From Pezicula radicicola (taxonomy: Eukaryota; Ascomycota; Leotiomycetes; Helotiales; Dermateaceae): a stretch of DNA of 38,159 nt. Shown here in pieces: positions 1-10,680 of this stretch; positions within the stretch are counted from its first letter, which is position 1, and every line of letters begins with the position of its first letter. The stretch is taken from NCBI GenBank assembly GCA_003008705.1, contig PDUO01000098.1, positions 14,609-52,767 on the forward strand, in the 5' to 3' direction. Position numbers and translations under genes: made by a program. The notes under the pieces are model-generated. The model was not told where the DNA came from, ran no database searches, and saw only the letters and a program-made list of their open reading frames with translations.

Positions 1-1714
1 CTAGAGTTAATTACTTATTTACTAATAAATAGATTAGAATCTTATTCTTTATTAATAATATTTTATTTATTTATTATAAATATAATTAAATAAAAGTCTT
101 TAAATTTAAATCTAAACTTCTTAATAAATTTAAAATTTATAAACTAAATAATATTAATTACTTTTTTAATATTAAAGTTATTTAGAATAGATTTAATAAA
201 AAACTCTAATTTATTTAAAATTCTTATATTAAGAAACTTATAATTAAATTTAATATAAATACCTTAGAAAAAGTATTATTAATATTTATTCTAATCTATA
301 AATATCTTTTAAATAATAATAAATCTATAACTCTAGAAATCTAAATTAAATATTAATAAAAGATAAATAATAATAACTTTAATATTATTTATATTAGACT
401 AAATACTATATATTCTAAATTAATACTAGTATAATTCTTAAAGAACCCTTTAAAACTTTATATAGTAGTAGTTAATTAACTCTTAGAATATCTATAATAT
501 ATCTAGTTCTAGACTTTTTTATATAATAGAAATAAACTAAATAAACTAGTTATAAATCTATATAATATATTTAATAATATAGTATATATAAATTATATAT
601 TAATATACTATAGTTTCTAAGACTATATAGAGATACTCTTTAGAGGGTTAATTTATTAGAAAGTAATAATATAAAAGAGTATTATATTATCTAGTATTAA
701 AGTTAAACTAATAACTTTATCTCTAGCTATATAAGAACTAGTCTAGTAGTTTTAATTTTTTAAATTAATTAAATTTAAACCTATAAGTACTCTAATATTA
801 TATTATAATAATTAATAAATAATTTATCTTTTAATTATTAATATACTAAAACTTAAAATTAAACTAAAGTATATTAATATTTATTAAAGTTAATTATAAT
901 AAGAGGTTTAATATAGTTATATTTATATAAATTAAATTCTAACTAATAAAATAATAACTAATAGTTTTATAAAACTATTACTAGTCTAGAAATATATTAA
1001 TTTTATTTATTAATTAAATTTAATAAATATAAAATATCTAGTTTATTTAATAGTTTAATAATCTAAATTTAATATAAAATAAACTAATTCTAGTATAAAA
1101 TAATCTATATATCTACCTCTTAGACCTCTTATAAACCTCTAACTAGTCTCTTAATACCTCTACTAAACTATAGTTCTTAAATTAATAATTATAGTATATT
1201 TACTTAAAGTATATTTTAAATATATTTAAAACTATTAAAGTTTAAAAATACTAGCTAATAACTCTATATAACTATTTCTATACTTTTAGATATTATATTC
1301 TTTTAAATTAATAGAATTACTATAAGAATTACTTTTATTTCTTATTTATATTACTTTTTTATATAATTAAAATTCTATTAAATTTTATTTAAACCTTTAA
1401 ATAGTTTTATTTTCTATCTATATAGATAATTACTTTTATTCTATAAGGTTTATATATATAGTCTATTTCTAATCTTTCTTCTTTTAAGTCTATAAAGGTA
1501 TATTATCTAATAATTATATATTCCTTATATTAAAATTATAGTATTAAATATATTCTTATTTTATCTCTTATATTATATAAAAATATCTTATATATATAGA
1601 GTAAGCTATATATACTTTATATATCTAAAATAACCTATTTTATATAGTATTTAGACCTTTTATAATACCTCCTACTTTATATATTAAACCTACTAGTTAG
1701 CCTCTCTTTTAGAC
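1..1714 (+). mobile_element. RIP-saturated Ty1/Copia remnant (end of RT, RNase H)
   Basis: I see no CA, TG or CG dinucleotide from position 1 to about 1714, where ordinary sequence resumes. This is the end state of RIP, which turns CpA into TpA on both strands. Read on the + strand with TAA/TAG taken as Gln or Trp, about 480-1020 follows the order of a Copia polyprotein C-terminus. First comes an RT/RNase H linker ending in a 'DYIEILF' segment near 621. Next is a segment like the 'ALSSTEAEYxAL' RNase H signature near 680-735, then a 'DNQ'-like segment near 800, and an 'ADxxTKxL'-like segment near 950-985. The 5' part lies outside the window. About 1020-1714 should hold the 3' end and LTR, but I could not identify an LTR. 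The family call rests on degenerate pattern matching. Confidence 0.72.
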
Positions 1715-1820
1715 GGCCAGTACTTACAATTCACTTATTATATACATATACAATTTCCACTAGTTCGAAGCTCAATAATTACTGAATCCGTGATGAGGGT
1801 TGTGCCAATGAAGAGCTTGG

Positions 1821-1832
1821 TCGGACGAAAAT
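1821..1832 (+). promoter_or_regulatory. Candidate regulator site TCGGACGAAAAT (MFS promoter, distal)
   Basis: The core TCGGACGA is a TCG-N2-CGA palindrome followed by AAAAT. It lies 377-388 bp upstream of the MFS start. The longer string CTTGGTCGG just before and into it (1816-1824) recurs at 10741-10749 in front of the SnoaL gene. Zn2Cys6 dimers commonly bind inverted CGG/TCG triplets, so binding by the neighbouring factor is a reasonable inference but unproven. Confidence 0.4.
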
Positions 1833-1933
1833 TGTCGGGGGAAAGGAATTGCTCGCTAGGGGGAGCACGCACTGCTAGTCTCACTGTGGCTGTGTGGCTG
1901 CTCGCTTAGCGAGCAATTCTCTTCCTCCGTTAA

Positions 1934-1944
1934 TTTTCGACCGA
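1934..1944 (-). promoter_or_regulatory. Candidate regulator site TCGGTCGAAAA (MFS promoter, proximal)
   Basis: Read on the minus strand this is TCGGTCGAAAA, the same word as at 10746-10756 and one base different from 1821-1831. It lies about 265 bp upstream of the MFS start and forms the outer end of the right arm of the inverted repeat. Confidence 0.4.
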
Positions 1945-2208
1945 GGATGTTCTTTCTTGCCGCAAATTTATGATTGATAACAATCTTAATGTCCTTGAGA
2001 CCAATCATGTGGCGGAATTGTGCAGTGTTAGTTGAAGAATGCGGACTAGTAAAAAAAAAGGTCCGCGGTAGTTCTACGGAAGGGCTATCACTTTCAACTA
2101 TAATAAAGATGTAGAGCATCCGCTGGAGATATTATTTTACTCTAAGCTAATTCATTCTCCTTTCGAACTTTTATTGATCTCAAGAACCTATCACTTCAGT
2201 CGGGGACA

Positions 2209-4145
2209 ATGTCACATACATCTAGTAGCCACACATCTGAGAAGGTGGAAGGTATTGGCTTGGGAGATAATGGACAAGAGAAAGGAAATGAAGAGGCAGA
2301 AAACGGACAGACTACTTCTACTGAAGACGATGGAGATTATCCGACAGGCTTCAGACTTGCTGTTGTCATCCTCGCGCTCGTTTTAAGCATATCCTTGTCC
2401 TCTATTGATACGGTAAAGTTGGCCCGTTTCCAAAAGCAAATCTCTTTAGCTAACATTTTGCAGACTATCGTCGCAACTGCCATTCCTCGCATCACGGACC
2501 AGTTTCACACCTTAGACCAGATTGGTTGGTATGGGTCAGCATTCTTCCTCACTCTGGCTTGCTTCCAATCGACTTGGGGCAAGGTATATAAGTTCTTCCC
2601 ACTTAAGCCGTCATTTATAACCGCGATTGGTCTATTTGAGCTTGGAAGCTTGATATGTGGTGAGTAACCGTCAAACTTTCCATCTGGGGGAAAAAGCTCA
2701 TTTCACAATAAAGCCGTTTCTCAGAACAGCAACATGCTCGTTGTAGGCAGAGCTATAGCTGGCCTCGGAGGTGCGGGTGTCGGCACTGGATGCTATACCA
2801 TCGTTGCATTCGCAGCACCTCCTCGCTTGAGACCAGCATTCACTGGGATCCTTGGGGCAACCTGGGGTATTGGCGCTGTTGTTGGCCCTCTTATGGGCGG
2901 TGCTTTCACGGTGCATGTCTCCTGGCGTTGGTGGTATGTTGCCCATTGCTTTATCTTTCTTGGCTATAGCTGACTTTTAAGTTTCTACATCAATTTGCCC
3001 GTTGGGGGTGTCTCAGCTCTAGTCATTGCTCTACTTTTCAAGAAACATCCAACCTTCAAACCAGTCGACGCTAGCATATTGGAGAAAGTTAAGCAGATGG
3101 ACTTCGTTGGAACTTTCTTAATCATAACTTCAACAGTTTGCTACCTTCTCGCGATGGAATGGGGAGGTATCACCAAAGCATGGGGCTCTGCTGATATGAT
3201 CGCGGTGTTGGTGCTTTTCCCGGTGTTGGCTCTTATGTTCGTTTTGAACGAATGGTGGCAGGGTGACAAAGCACAGCTCAACTTCAGGATACTGAAAGAC
3301 AGAACTGTTCTAGTAGTCTATATCTTTGCCTCATTGTAAGTTTATTTTTCCTTTTTGAGATATATAATGCTGACAACGTTAAAGTTTTGCTGGTGGCTTC
3401 TTTGTGGTACTCTACTATTTACCTATTTATTTCCAAGCCATCGATGGAGTATCGGCAATGGCCTCGGGAGTTCGCAACCTTCCCCTCATCATCGCTCTCG
3501 GTAAGTTACTGTCTATATACGTGCTGTTTAGATTCGAACTAACTAGTCTAGCAATCGGTTCTATTGCTTCTGGGGGACTAATTTCAGCTTTTGGGCACTA
3601 CGTCCCGCTACTTCTCGGAGGAGGAATGCTTAGCACGGTTGGCATGACATTGATCTACACTCTTCAGATTGGATCGAAATCTTCGCACTGGATCGGATAC
3701 CAGGTTTTAGCAGGTTTTGGCGTCGGATTTGCTTTTCAGATCCCCCAGATAGTTGCTCAATCCGTCTGTGAGCTTTCTGAAGTCGCGGAATACACAGCAA
3801 CCAGTCTCTGTAAGCCTCAAGCTTCGTTTATCGAATATTAACTAAGTGCTCTTAGTCTTTCAAATGATGGGTGGAACATACTTCATTTCTGCAGCGGAGT
3901 CGATTTTTGCAAACAAGCTCAATCACTATCTTCAGGTTAATGTTCCTGAACTTGACCCTGCGGTAGTAGTCGGACTAGGAGCGACACAATTTCGCGACTC
4001 ACTGCCTTCAGCAGATATTCCGGGTGTTGTTCTATCGTATATGCAAAGTATACATACCGTGTTCGCATTTTCTATTGCATTGGCTGGGGTGGCTACCATT
4101 GTTGGCCTGTGTGCGAAGTGGAGGATAATCAAGGTCAGGATGTGA
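2209..4145 (+). CDS. MFS transporter, DHA2 (14-TM drug:H+ antiporter) type
   Basis: Seven exons join to 545 aa: 2209-2412, 2464-2659, 2714-2933, 2982-3335, 3385-3500, 3552-3809 and 3856-4145. Introns are 46-54 bp and all GT-AG; the second uses an AAG acceptor, and that choice restores the family's conserved segment after 'GSLIC'. An acidic hydrophilic N-terminus of about 45 residues precedes the first membrane segment, which reads into '[14 protein letters not shown]', the standard DHA2 signature. '[11 protein letters not shown]', '[11 protein letters not shown]', the antiporter motif region '[10 protein letters not shown]' and '[13 protein letters not shown]' follow in the usual order. It is expected in the plasma membrane, exporting a metabolite by proton antiport. 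The neighbouring regulator and biosynthetic genes suggest it served the cluster's product. The reading frame is intact, unlike the LDI-like and NRPS genes. Substrate unknown. Start chosen at the only Met giving the acidic N-terminus. Confidence 0.93.
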
Positions 4146-4418
4146 GATGGTTCGCGTATGAACAGAGATTCAGACTAAGATGATCTGAAGGACACTTCGT
4201 CCGTTCAATTTTGGCGCAACTGCTTCTTGGTCAAGATGAGCTGAGGGGGGTTTTTTTTTAATTTGTTGGGCTTTTATTATTTCATATCCATATTTGTAGT
4301 AGTAGCGGAGCAGATTGTCATACAAATTCGAGAAGCAACTACCTTGTGAGCAGATAAACTATAGACCAACCACTATGACAACCCAGTAATAAATAGGAGT
4401 CAGGATATCATTATCTTC

Positions 4419-6657
4419 TCAACTCGTTTGATAGTTGTGGTTCAGCATCCAGGTCCAGTCTTGATCAATATCCATGGCCAGTGTATCATGAAATGAAATC
4501 TCATTAGGTTCTGCAGATTGAGAAGTTGAATCCAGGTTTCTCAAGAATGGCGCATTGAAAATATCGATTTCGATGACTGCATTCTGTACTTGTGCTCCGG
4601 TTACCGGAGGGAAGACTGTTTCCTCCATGAGTGTTGTTGTACTACATTGGGTCGGATGTTGAGGTAATATCGTATTCAAGGCTGGATAGCTGCTCCCAGG
4701 GGTAATGTATATCATTCCAAAATAAGGAATGAAGATTTTGCACCTGGAGGAGTTTTCTGTACCCTGAAATTGACCGTGGGCAATCAATTGGAGTCTCTCC
4801 AGGACCTGAAGACATTGAGCAGCGAGCATATTTTCAGGCTCAGACATCACTTTTCGTAAGACCTCCATTGTTTCACGGATTAGATTCCAATGTTTCGCCT
4901 CCTGACTTGTGTCATACCGTGCCGATGTAGGTCCATACCCCAGCAAACCAAGAATCAGAATCACCGCCGCCATGAAGGCCTGGAAATCAACCATTTGACA
5001 AAAATTGATTATGCCACCAGCTAGTTGCCTTATTCTGATGTACAGCTCAACTATCTCTCGAGATGCTATCAAGCATTGTGTATGATTGTAGTCAAATTGA
5101 TTGTCCATTGAAGCTTGAAGCATAAATGGCAAGTGAAGATATGTCTTCGCTTTATAGTGCCGGAAATGCTTTATTACACGTTCGTAAAGCTCGACAGCAT
5201 CTATTGTACTGTGATCCGACGGCGTAACAGGAGGCGACAAAAGCGGTAGCAGAAGGCTAGCCAGTCCTTCTAGTTTCTGATCGATCTGAGAGGTTGTCGA
5301 CAAGAGGGAGGCCAGGGAGGCCGGGGTCGCTTGGTTCCTCTGGCTGATGGTATTTATCAAGACAGCATGTTTCCGTTCGTAGTATCCATTGGAATTGGTA
5401 CTCATACTGGCAATATTCTGGTTTTCTGAATCCCATGATGAAGATACCATGAAACTTGGCAGCCCCAAAAGCAAGCTGAGTTGGGCGTCACTCTCTACAA
5501 GATGCCACCAAGCATTCTCTCGTCGTTTGGCATGTACTGATAAGGCGCTCGATGCTTGCGATGAAAGTCGGTGTAGCCCTAGCAGAGTAGCATAGGAGAG
5601 TCCCCGCCTAGCTGTTGTCCACCCCTTCCGTGGCCGACCAACATTGCCATAAAAGTGGGATTGCAACAACATACACTCGATGCCTTCCAAGGATACCGAA
5701 AGCTCATCATCAGATACGATCAATCGATTAACGTTAGAAACGTAGTGATGTGTCAAATCGTGGACGGGTAATGGTAACCCAAGATGATTGCTCTCAAAAC
5801 CATGTGGGAGACACTGTAGGCTCAAAGCCATCCAGGATAGTGCACACCCAATGACTGCAGGGTTGTCTTGATTGAGGGCCCAAAAAACGTAGCTTTGGAT
5901 CGTCATTTTGGTATCCTCAGAACACATATAAGGGTGCATCTTTCTGACAATATCCCACCACATGCCACCAGCCTCAAGGATCTCATACATGGCACTATGT
6001 GACGGAAGCAAGTCGGTAAGAGCTTCGCAAACTTTGGCTCTTTTCATTCGGGATGTTCGAAAGTGAGGAATACTTTCGAAGCTAGCTGGTCTGAGAGATC
6101 CGGTACTGAATTCCCGGTAGATGGAATCGTTCAAATTCGTCCTTGCGTCTGAGGCAAGAATAGTATTGTCGAATAGGGAAAGTACGGGGAGGCTTTCTGT
6201 AGAAGAAGGTAAAGCCGAAATTGGAAATAAGAGTTCCAACGACGAAGTACGCATGGAAACGGTTGGAAGGGCTGGTTCATTGATTTGCTTTGTTGCATTT
6301 GTTGGCAGACCGGTATTATTGGGGGTGAGCTCGCCCTTGGCACGCATGGACGCCAGCTCCTGCTCCAGTTGAGCAACCCTCTCACTCAGGTTCATCTTCG
6401 CATGGGACGGGGGGGCAGATTCAGATTCTGTTTGGCTTACACAGCGGATGCCATGTGAGAAGCAAGAAATGCAGGCTGAGGGACTGTTCGGACGAAAAAC
6501 ACATCGAACTTTGCGAAGTCTGCCTGTACCAGCAATATGGTCAACATTGTAGTAGATTGTCCAATGTTTAGTACTCACATTCAAAGCAGCTACGTGTTCC
6601 TTTTCGTAGATTTCTTGCAGTTGAAACACTCGCTGGAGTCGTTGACGATCGGGACAT
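4419..6657 (-). CDS. Zn2Cys6 transcription factor, likely cluster regulator
   Basis: Two exons encode 727 aa: 6657-6579 and 6523-4419, with a 55-bp GT-AG intron (6578-6524) inside the zinc cluster. A naive start at 6629 reads through the intron and loses the first half of the cluster. With the intron removed, the cysteines are C24-x2-C27-x6-C34-x9-C44-x2-C47-x6-C54, a canonical fungal binuclear cluster. Basic residues fill the first loop (C27-RLRKVR-C34). A heptad-like dimerisation segment 'LSERVAQLEQEL' follows near residues 71-82. The long C-terminal part matches the fungal middle-homology pattern, with 'WWHLVESDAQLSLLLGLP' near its centre. It is expected to bind DNA as a dimer in the nucleus. 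The gene converges with the MFS gene (273 bp between the stops). A doubled TCGGACGAAATT-like site lies about 130 bp upstream, suggesting autoregulation. No inactivating change seen. Confidence 0.93.
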
Positions 6658-7473
6658 TCTGAGGCCTTGCAGACAAAGGTCTTGAAGAGTGCTAGAGTGC
6701 TAGAGTGACCTGAGGAAGGAATTGATTGCGGAAGGGAATCGAATAACGTAAGCTGTATGACAGTGTTACACGTGAGCAGCTACCTCGGACGAAATTCGAC
6801 GGACGAAATTTCAGCGAATAAACACCCTAGCTACATATCTAATCCCTGTATATACCTTATATATAAGGCCCTTTACTAATTATAGACTACCCTTCTAGAT
6901 ACTTCTTATAGTATTAGAAGGATTTATAGAACTAAAGGAGAAGGAACTCTAAAAAGTAAAATTTATAACAAAATAAAAAGAATTACTAATACTAGAGATA
7001 TTATTTATTTTTAATAGATATATTTTATAAAAGTAAGAAGATATTATTAAATTAAATTAAAAAGAATAGAGTAGCTGTATTTAGGAGCTTAGTTCTCAAG
7101 AGCTCTCTTTTCTCCTTAGTTTAGTGTCCTTAGTAATAGAGCAATCTACACAGTGATCGTTCTCTAGAACCCCTTCGTATTCGGCCGTTACAATTATAAA
7201 GAAATATACCTCCTAATTTATAATAGGATAAAGAGTTTATTATAAGTTACCTATATTTAAAACGATACTAAATTTCTACTTGTAAGTTATATATAATATA
7301 TTGTATAAGGACCTTAAAGCGCAGTTAGACTAGCTGATTAGATTGTATAGATAATAACAGTAATTTAAGATAATCCGGTCCAACTTAGAACGCCTGCTAG
7401 TTTAAGTTTAAATCGGGTGCTTAATATAGAATCCAATCTTTAATTATATCTATTTGAATAGGGAGAAAAGTCG
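6658..7473. other. Intergenic with partly RIP-mutated AT-rich stretch
   Basis: The promoter of the Zn2Cys6 gene occupies the left part. From about 6850 to 7070 and again about 7180-7460 the sequence becomes AT-rich with few CpA/TpG, consistent with moderate RIP of a short repeat. A more ordinary stretch (about 7075-7180) separates them. I see no coding potential and cannot name the element. Confidence 0.6.
6785..6810 (+). promoter_or_regulatory. Tandem candidate regulator site upstream of the Zn2Cys6 gene
   Basis: Two direct copies, TCGGACGAAATT (6785-6796) and ACGGACGAAATT (6799-6810), start 14 bp apart. The first keeps the full TCG-N2-CGA palindrome. They lie 128-153 bp upstream of the factor's start codon. 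The same word occurs in the MFS and SnoaL promoters. Confidence 0.42.
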
Positions 7474-9229
7474 TTATATCTTAATGAACACAATATCGAC
7501 AGCTTCGCCAGCGATATCCGCCTCAATCGTAAAACTCTCGCCGTCCTCGACTTCTCTGGCTTCACTGAATCGGGTGTTGATATATACAGCCCACTTCCCG
7601 CCTTCGAGGTTCTTGGCACAAGGCTTCACAATGGTCTTACTCCCATCCCAGGTCCTTGCAGTGACAATAAGAGCCTTCTTAGACTCATCCCATGTGCCAC
7701 GCAAGTAGTCAACCGCGTCATTCATATCAATTCCATCGATCCACGGCCTTGAAGCCAATATCTCCCGTGTCCAAGGTCGTTCCCACATAAGTTTCTGTCC
7801 ATCTGTGACATTCAACCTTGCATATCCTATCGCAGCATTTCCAGTGAAGGGGTCCATGTGCGTCCAGTCGCCTTCTGGGGAACTTTGCCCATCATTTCGA
7901 ATGTAGAAATAGCCCCCTCTTTCCCAGGCTGGGTTTAGGTGCGAGTCTGCATAATGGAGGATCCCTTCAAGTTCACTATCCTTCCCTAGCTCTGAAAGCC
8001 ACTGGGCCACACAGCCAAATGTGGGCGCTACGAAGGGCAAGGGTGACGGTGGCAGCTCTTTCGCACTCTTGATAGCCTTATTCAAAGTTTCAGGTGACTC
8101 AGGCGAGCAACCGCGATCACTTACTAGGGCCCGAAACGCAGTTGCGATAGGCATTGGGTGTAGACGGATCTCGCCGTTTATTTTAGTAATGTATCCTGTG
8201 GCCTGTTTATCAAATTTGGACTTGACAAAATCGGAATTCTATGCATTCATAAAGGCCCCTGCCCTGATAGTGTGTCAGCATTCAGAATGAAAGAAGGGCG
8301 CAGTATCAAAGTTGTACCAAGCAGTGAACCCAAGCTCTCTTGGTGGAAGAGTGCCGTAAGGAGCGTTCGGCGGAACCGTGAAGTTTTGCTTAACTAGGAG
8401 ACAGTCCACAAACAGACCATCAGGTGAAACCATGCCCGCCTTATCCCATGCACCTTGATACTTCTCAATCACCTCCTCCACGATGTGAGTCCCGTCACGA
8501 ACATCATTGTAACGCATTGCTATGACCTTTGCCATTATGTTAGTGATATATGTTTTGTAACAGAAGAGGAGAGATTACCGGAAATTGATTGCACACAACG
8601 AAAACTGCATTTGGTTCACAGCATACTCCAACCCAATTGTTTCGCTCCATCTCAGCCATTATAGCCTTCTGCAGGCTCCGGTTGTCGTATCTGAATGTCT
8701 CCGGACCCATTCCCCAGAACAACGGGTCCCATTTAAAGATAATTGAATTTGGCCTCTCAAACTCGTCATCATCAAAAAGCAACCCATACATACTTGTCAT
8801 CAATAGCAAATGGCCGCTGTACATGATGTTTTCCCGAACAGGATCGGCCCATGGTTTGCGCAGTTCAGTGATATCTGGGTCCATCGCAAGTCCGGCATGG
8901 CTCGTCATGAACCAGTATCCCCAGACGTCACGACGGAGCATCTTGTGGATGAGGCGCCGAAACAAGGGCTTGAACACACTGCGTAGAACTGGTATGCGAT
9001 GGTAGTGGGCTACCCCTAAAGCATATGCCATGGTTGCAATCTGATACCTATAGGCGTCCAAGAACTCTTGCATCGGCTCTAGAGCGCCCATGTGGTGCCA
9101 TGATCCATCGCGTTGAAAAGCGAGGTTGAAGAAATGACGGATATGTCCCACTTGGGTATCAGAAAGTTTAGGGTAGTTTGAAAGGTCGAGCTGTAGCTCA
9201 GGCAGGGGTGGTTGTGGTATTTCAATCAT
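7474..9229 (-). pseudogene. Linalool dehydratase/isomerase-like (Ldi family) gene with two nonsense codons
   Basis: Exon 1 is 9229-8579. A 52-bp GT-AG intron (8578-8527) joins in frame after '...VVCNQFP' to exon 2 at 8526, and one frame then runs to the stop at 7474, about 567 codons. Segments seen in order: 'GSWHHMGALEPMQEFLDAYRYQ', a tyrosine- and tryptophan-rich helical core, 'CEPNAVFVVCNQFP', 'GDWTHMDPFTGNAAIGYARLNV' and a beta-rich C-terminus. This pattern fits fungal proteins with a linalool dehydratase/isomerase-type alpha/alpha-barrel domain, which act on terpenoid or polyketide intermediates. Two in-frame stops interrupt it: TGA at 8277-8275 and TAG at 8241-8239. Both can arise by single G-to-A or C-to-T changes, and no GT donor exists to splice them out. 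Either the gene is dead, or a shorter product starts at Met 8154. Substrate unknown. It sits between the regulator and the SnoaL gene, on the same strand as both. Confidence 0.72.
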
Positions 9230-10176
9230 TGTTCGATTGTTTGTAAGACGCAGGAGGTCGACAAAGCTCTCTCTGCCTTAGTGCATAGAAATGGCTGCGT
9301 TGGAAAGTGACCATATATCATACGGGCAGCTTCCACACTTTCAATAAACTCCTCTCGAACTATTACTCCCTCCATTTTCTCATGTACCCCGCAAAGATTG
9401 TCCGTCCTAACTCTAAAGCCGAGCCAGCTGCAATTCCGAAAAAGCGGAAACAAGGTCGCACCCTAGTAGACACCCAAGGTTGTAGCTCGCAAGGGGTAGA
9501 GAAACCTCGGTAGAGAGTAGAAGTCCGAAGCCCGAAGGAAGCTCGGGGTTAGGTTAAACTTATATATTATTATAGTAGTATTAAGTATTACTAATATATC
9601 TACTTATATATACTATATATTAAAATATATATAATTTATTTATAGTATTATATAATAATATAAGTAGTAAAGTAAATTGAAAAGTATTATATTTTATTTA
9701 TTTTTATTTTTTTATATTTAATATATATAAACTATTTACAATAGTTTATATTAGTAACTAATTAACTAAGAATTATAAGTTATTTAACTTTAAGATTTAT
9801 TTATTAAAGATATTAATTATTTTAATATTATAATATAAGAAACTCTATTTTTGACAATGGCGGGGGCTTTTGTTAGTGCCCTTACACCATGGCCGCGATC
9901 AATGAATCGAAGTAGATTGAGATTTGCGAGTCGATCTTATTGCCGATCTTAAATAGAGTCTCCAAAGCTGGTGTAAAGACGATATTCTATACTTGGAGCA
10001 TGTCTAATTTGCGGAACCACGGCGCCGTGTCGAAGACTATAGCTTGGACTGGGCAAGAAGTTGCCTGTCATGCAGAATAACAGAAAAGCAGCAGCCCCGT
10101 GCACTTATAAGTAGTGTAACAATTTCGATAAGCTTGTAATTTGTAATGGAGTTAGATGTTAAATTGTGCAACCAGA
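9230..10176. other. Intergenic with AT-rich RIP patch at 9541-9850
   Basis: About 9230-9540 is the upstream region of the Ldi-like gene; I saw no TCGGWCGAAA word there. About 9545-9850 is strongly AT-rich with only one or two CpA/TpG, so it looks like a short RIP-mutated repeat. Position 9850-10176 is ordinary sequence with no convincing gene, and includes the 3' flank of the SnoaL gene. Confidence 0.6.
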
Positions 10177-10680
10177 TCACAATAGTTCCACCGAGTGATA
10201 TTTCCTAAACTCAACTCCTTCATAGAAATTGACGCTGTAGTACTCATCGGTCCGTTCGATCATTCCCGCCGCATCTACAACCAAATCCACTACTCCTTTA
10301 TATTCGAAAGACCCCCCTGTGGCCTTCATCCTTGGAAGATCATTTTTGAAAGTTCCTCGCCCTGTAACACGTACGCTTGCGCCGTCCTCACTCCTATGGA
10401 AGCTGTCAATGCTCATGGTGAAGTTAGGCACCGAATGTACCCAGATCTCGTAGTGCTTCTTGATGGCGCCCTGCCCAGTGCGTGTAAGCTGGAAAGCATG
10501 ATCGTGGTACACGCCGTTGGGGGTATACATGGCGGCGAAGGCTTCTGGGTTATCTTGGGAGAAGAGAGCGGCCCATTTTGAGATGACATCTCGGAGTTTG
10601 ACGTCGGAATAATCTTAGCCAAATGACTCGCACAAAAACAACATGTCGGTTGAAGTGGTTATACCTGTAAGAGAAGTCAT
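10177..10680 (-). CDS. SnoaL/NTF2-like small enzyme (polyketide cyclase or isomerase fold)
   Basis: Two exons, 10680-10665 and 10613-10177, give 150 aa. The 51-bp intron (10664-10614, GTATAA...TAAG) removes an in-frame TAA that would otherwise separate the first Met from the conserved part. The protein opens 'MTSLTDYSDVKLRDVISKW', then 'AAMYTPNGVYHDHAFQ', 'TGQGAIKKHYEIW', 'GRGTF' and a final 'EYYSVNFYEG' strand. This is the cone-shaped alpha+beta order of SnoaL-like proteins. Its length is typical of the small fungal cluster enzymes of this fold, which cyclise or isomerise polyketide or meroterpenoid intermediates. The Asp/His pair in 'YHDH' is a candidate active-site element. A TCGGTCGAAAA word lies 66-76 bp upstream of the start. 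Exact reaction unknown; a plain NTF2-like protein outside metabolism is the alternative. Confidence 0.8.

Larger units (their letters stand above)
1821..1944. repeat. Imperfect 38-bp inverted repeat
   Basis: Arms 1821-1858 and 1907-1944 are reverse complements at about 32 of 38 positions, separated by 48 bp. The outer ends read TCGGACGAAAATT and TCGGTCGAAAATT, and the inner ends AATTGCTCGCTA. A perfect small hairpin, GCTCGC-TTA-GCGAGC, sits at 1900-1914. The structure lies between the RIP island and the MFS gene, about 265-390 bp upstream of its start. It could be a MITE-like element, a cruciform-forming regulatory site, or chance clustering of two regulator sites. I saw no clear target-site duplication. 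Confidence 0.75.

Noticed and set aside
1..1714. Centromere or mitochondrial insertion as the source of the AT-rich ends
   Set aside because: The total absence of CA and TG, with Copia-like reading in one frame, points to RIP of a retroelement.
9226..9453. Upstream open frame as an extra 5' exon of the Ldi-like gene
   Set aside because: It is in another frame from the 9229 start and has no donor that would join it sensibly.
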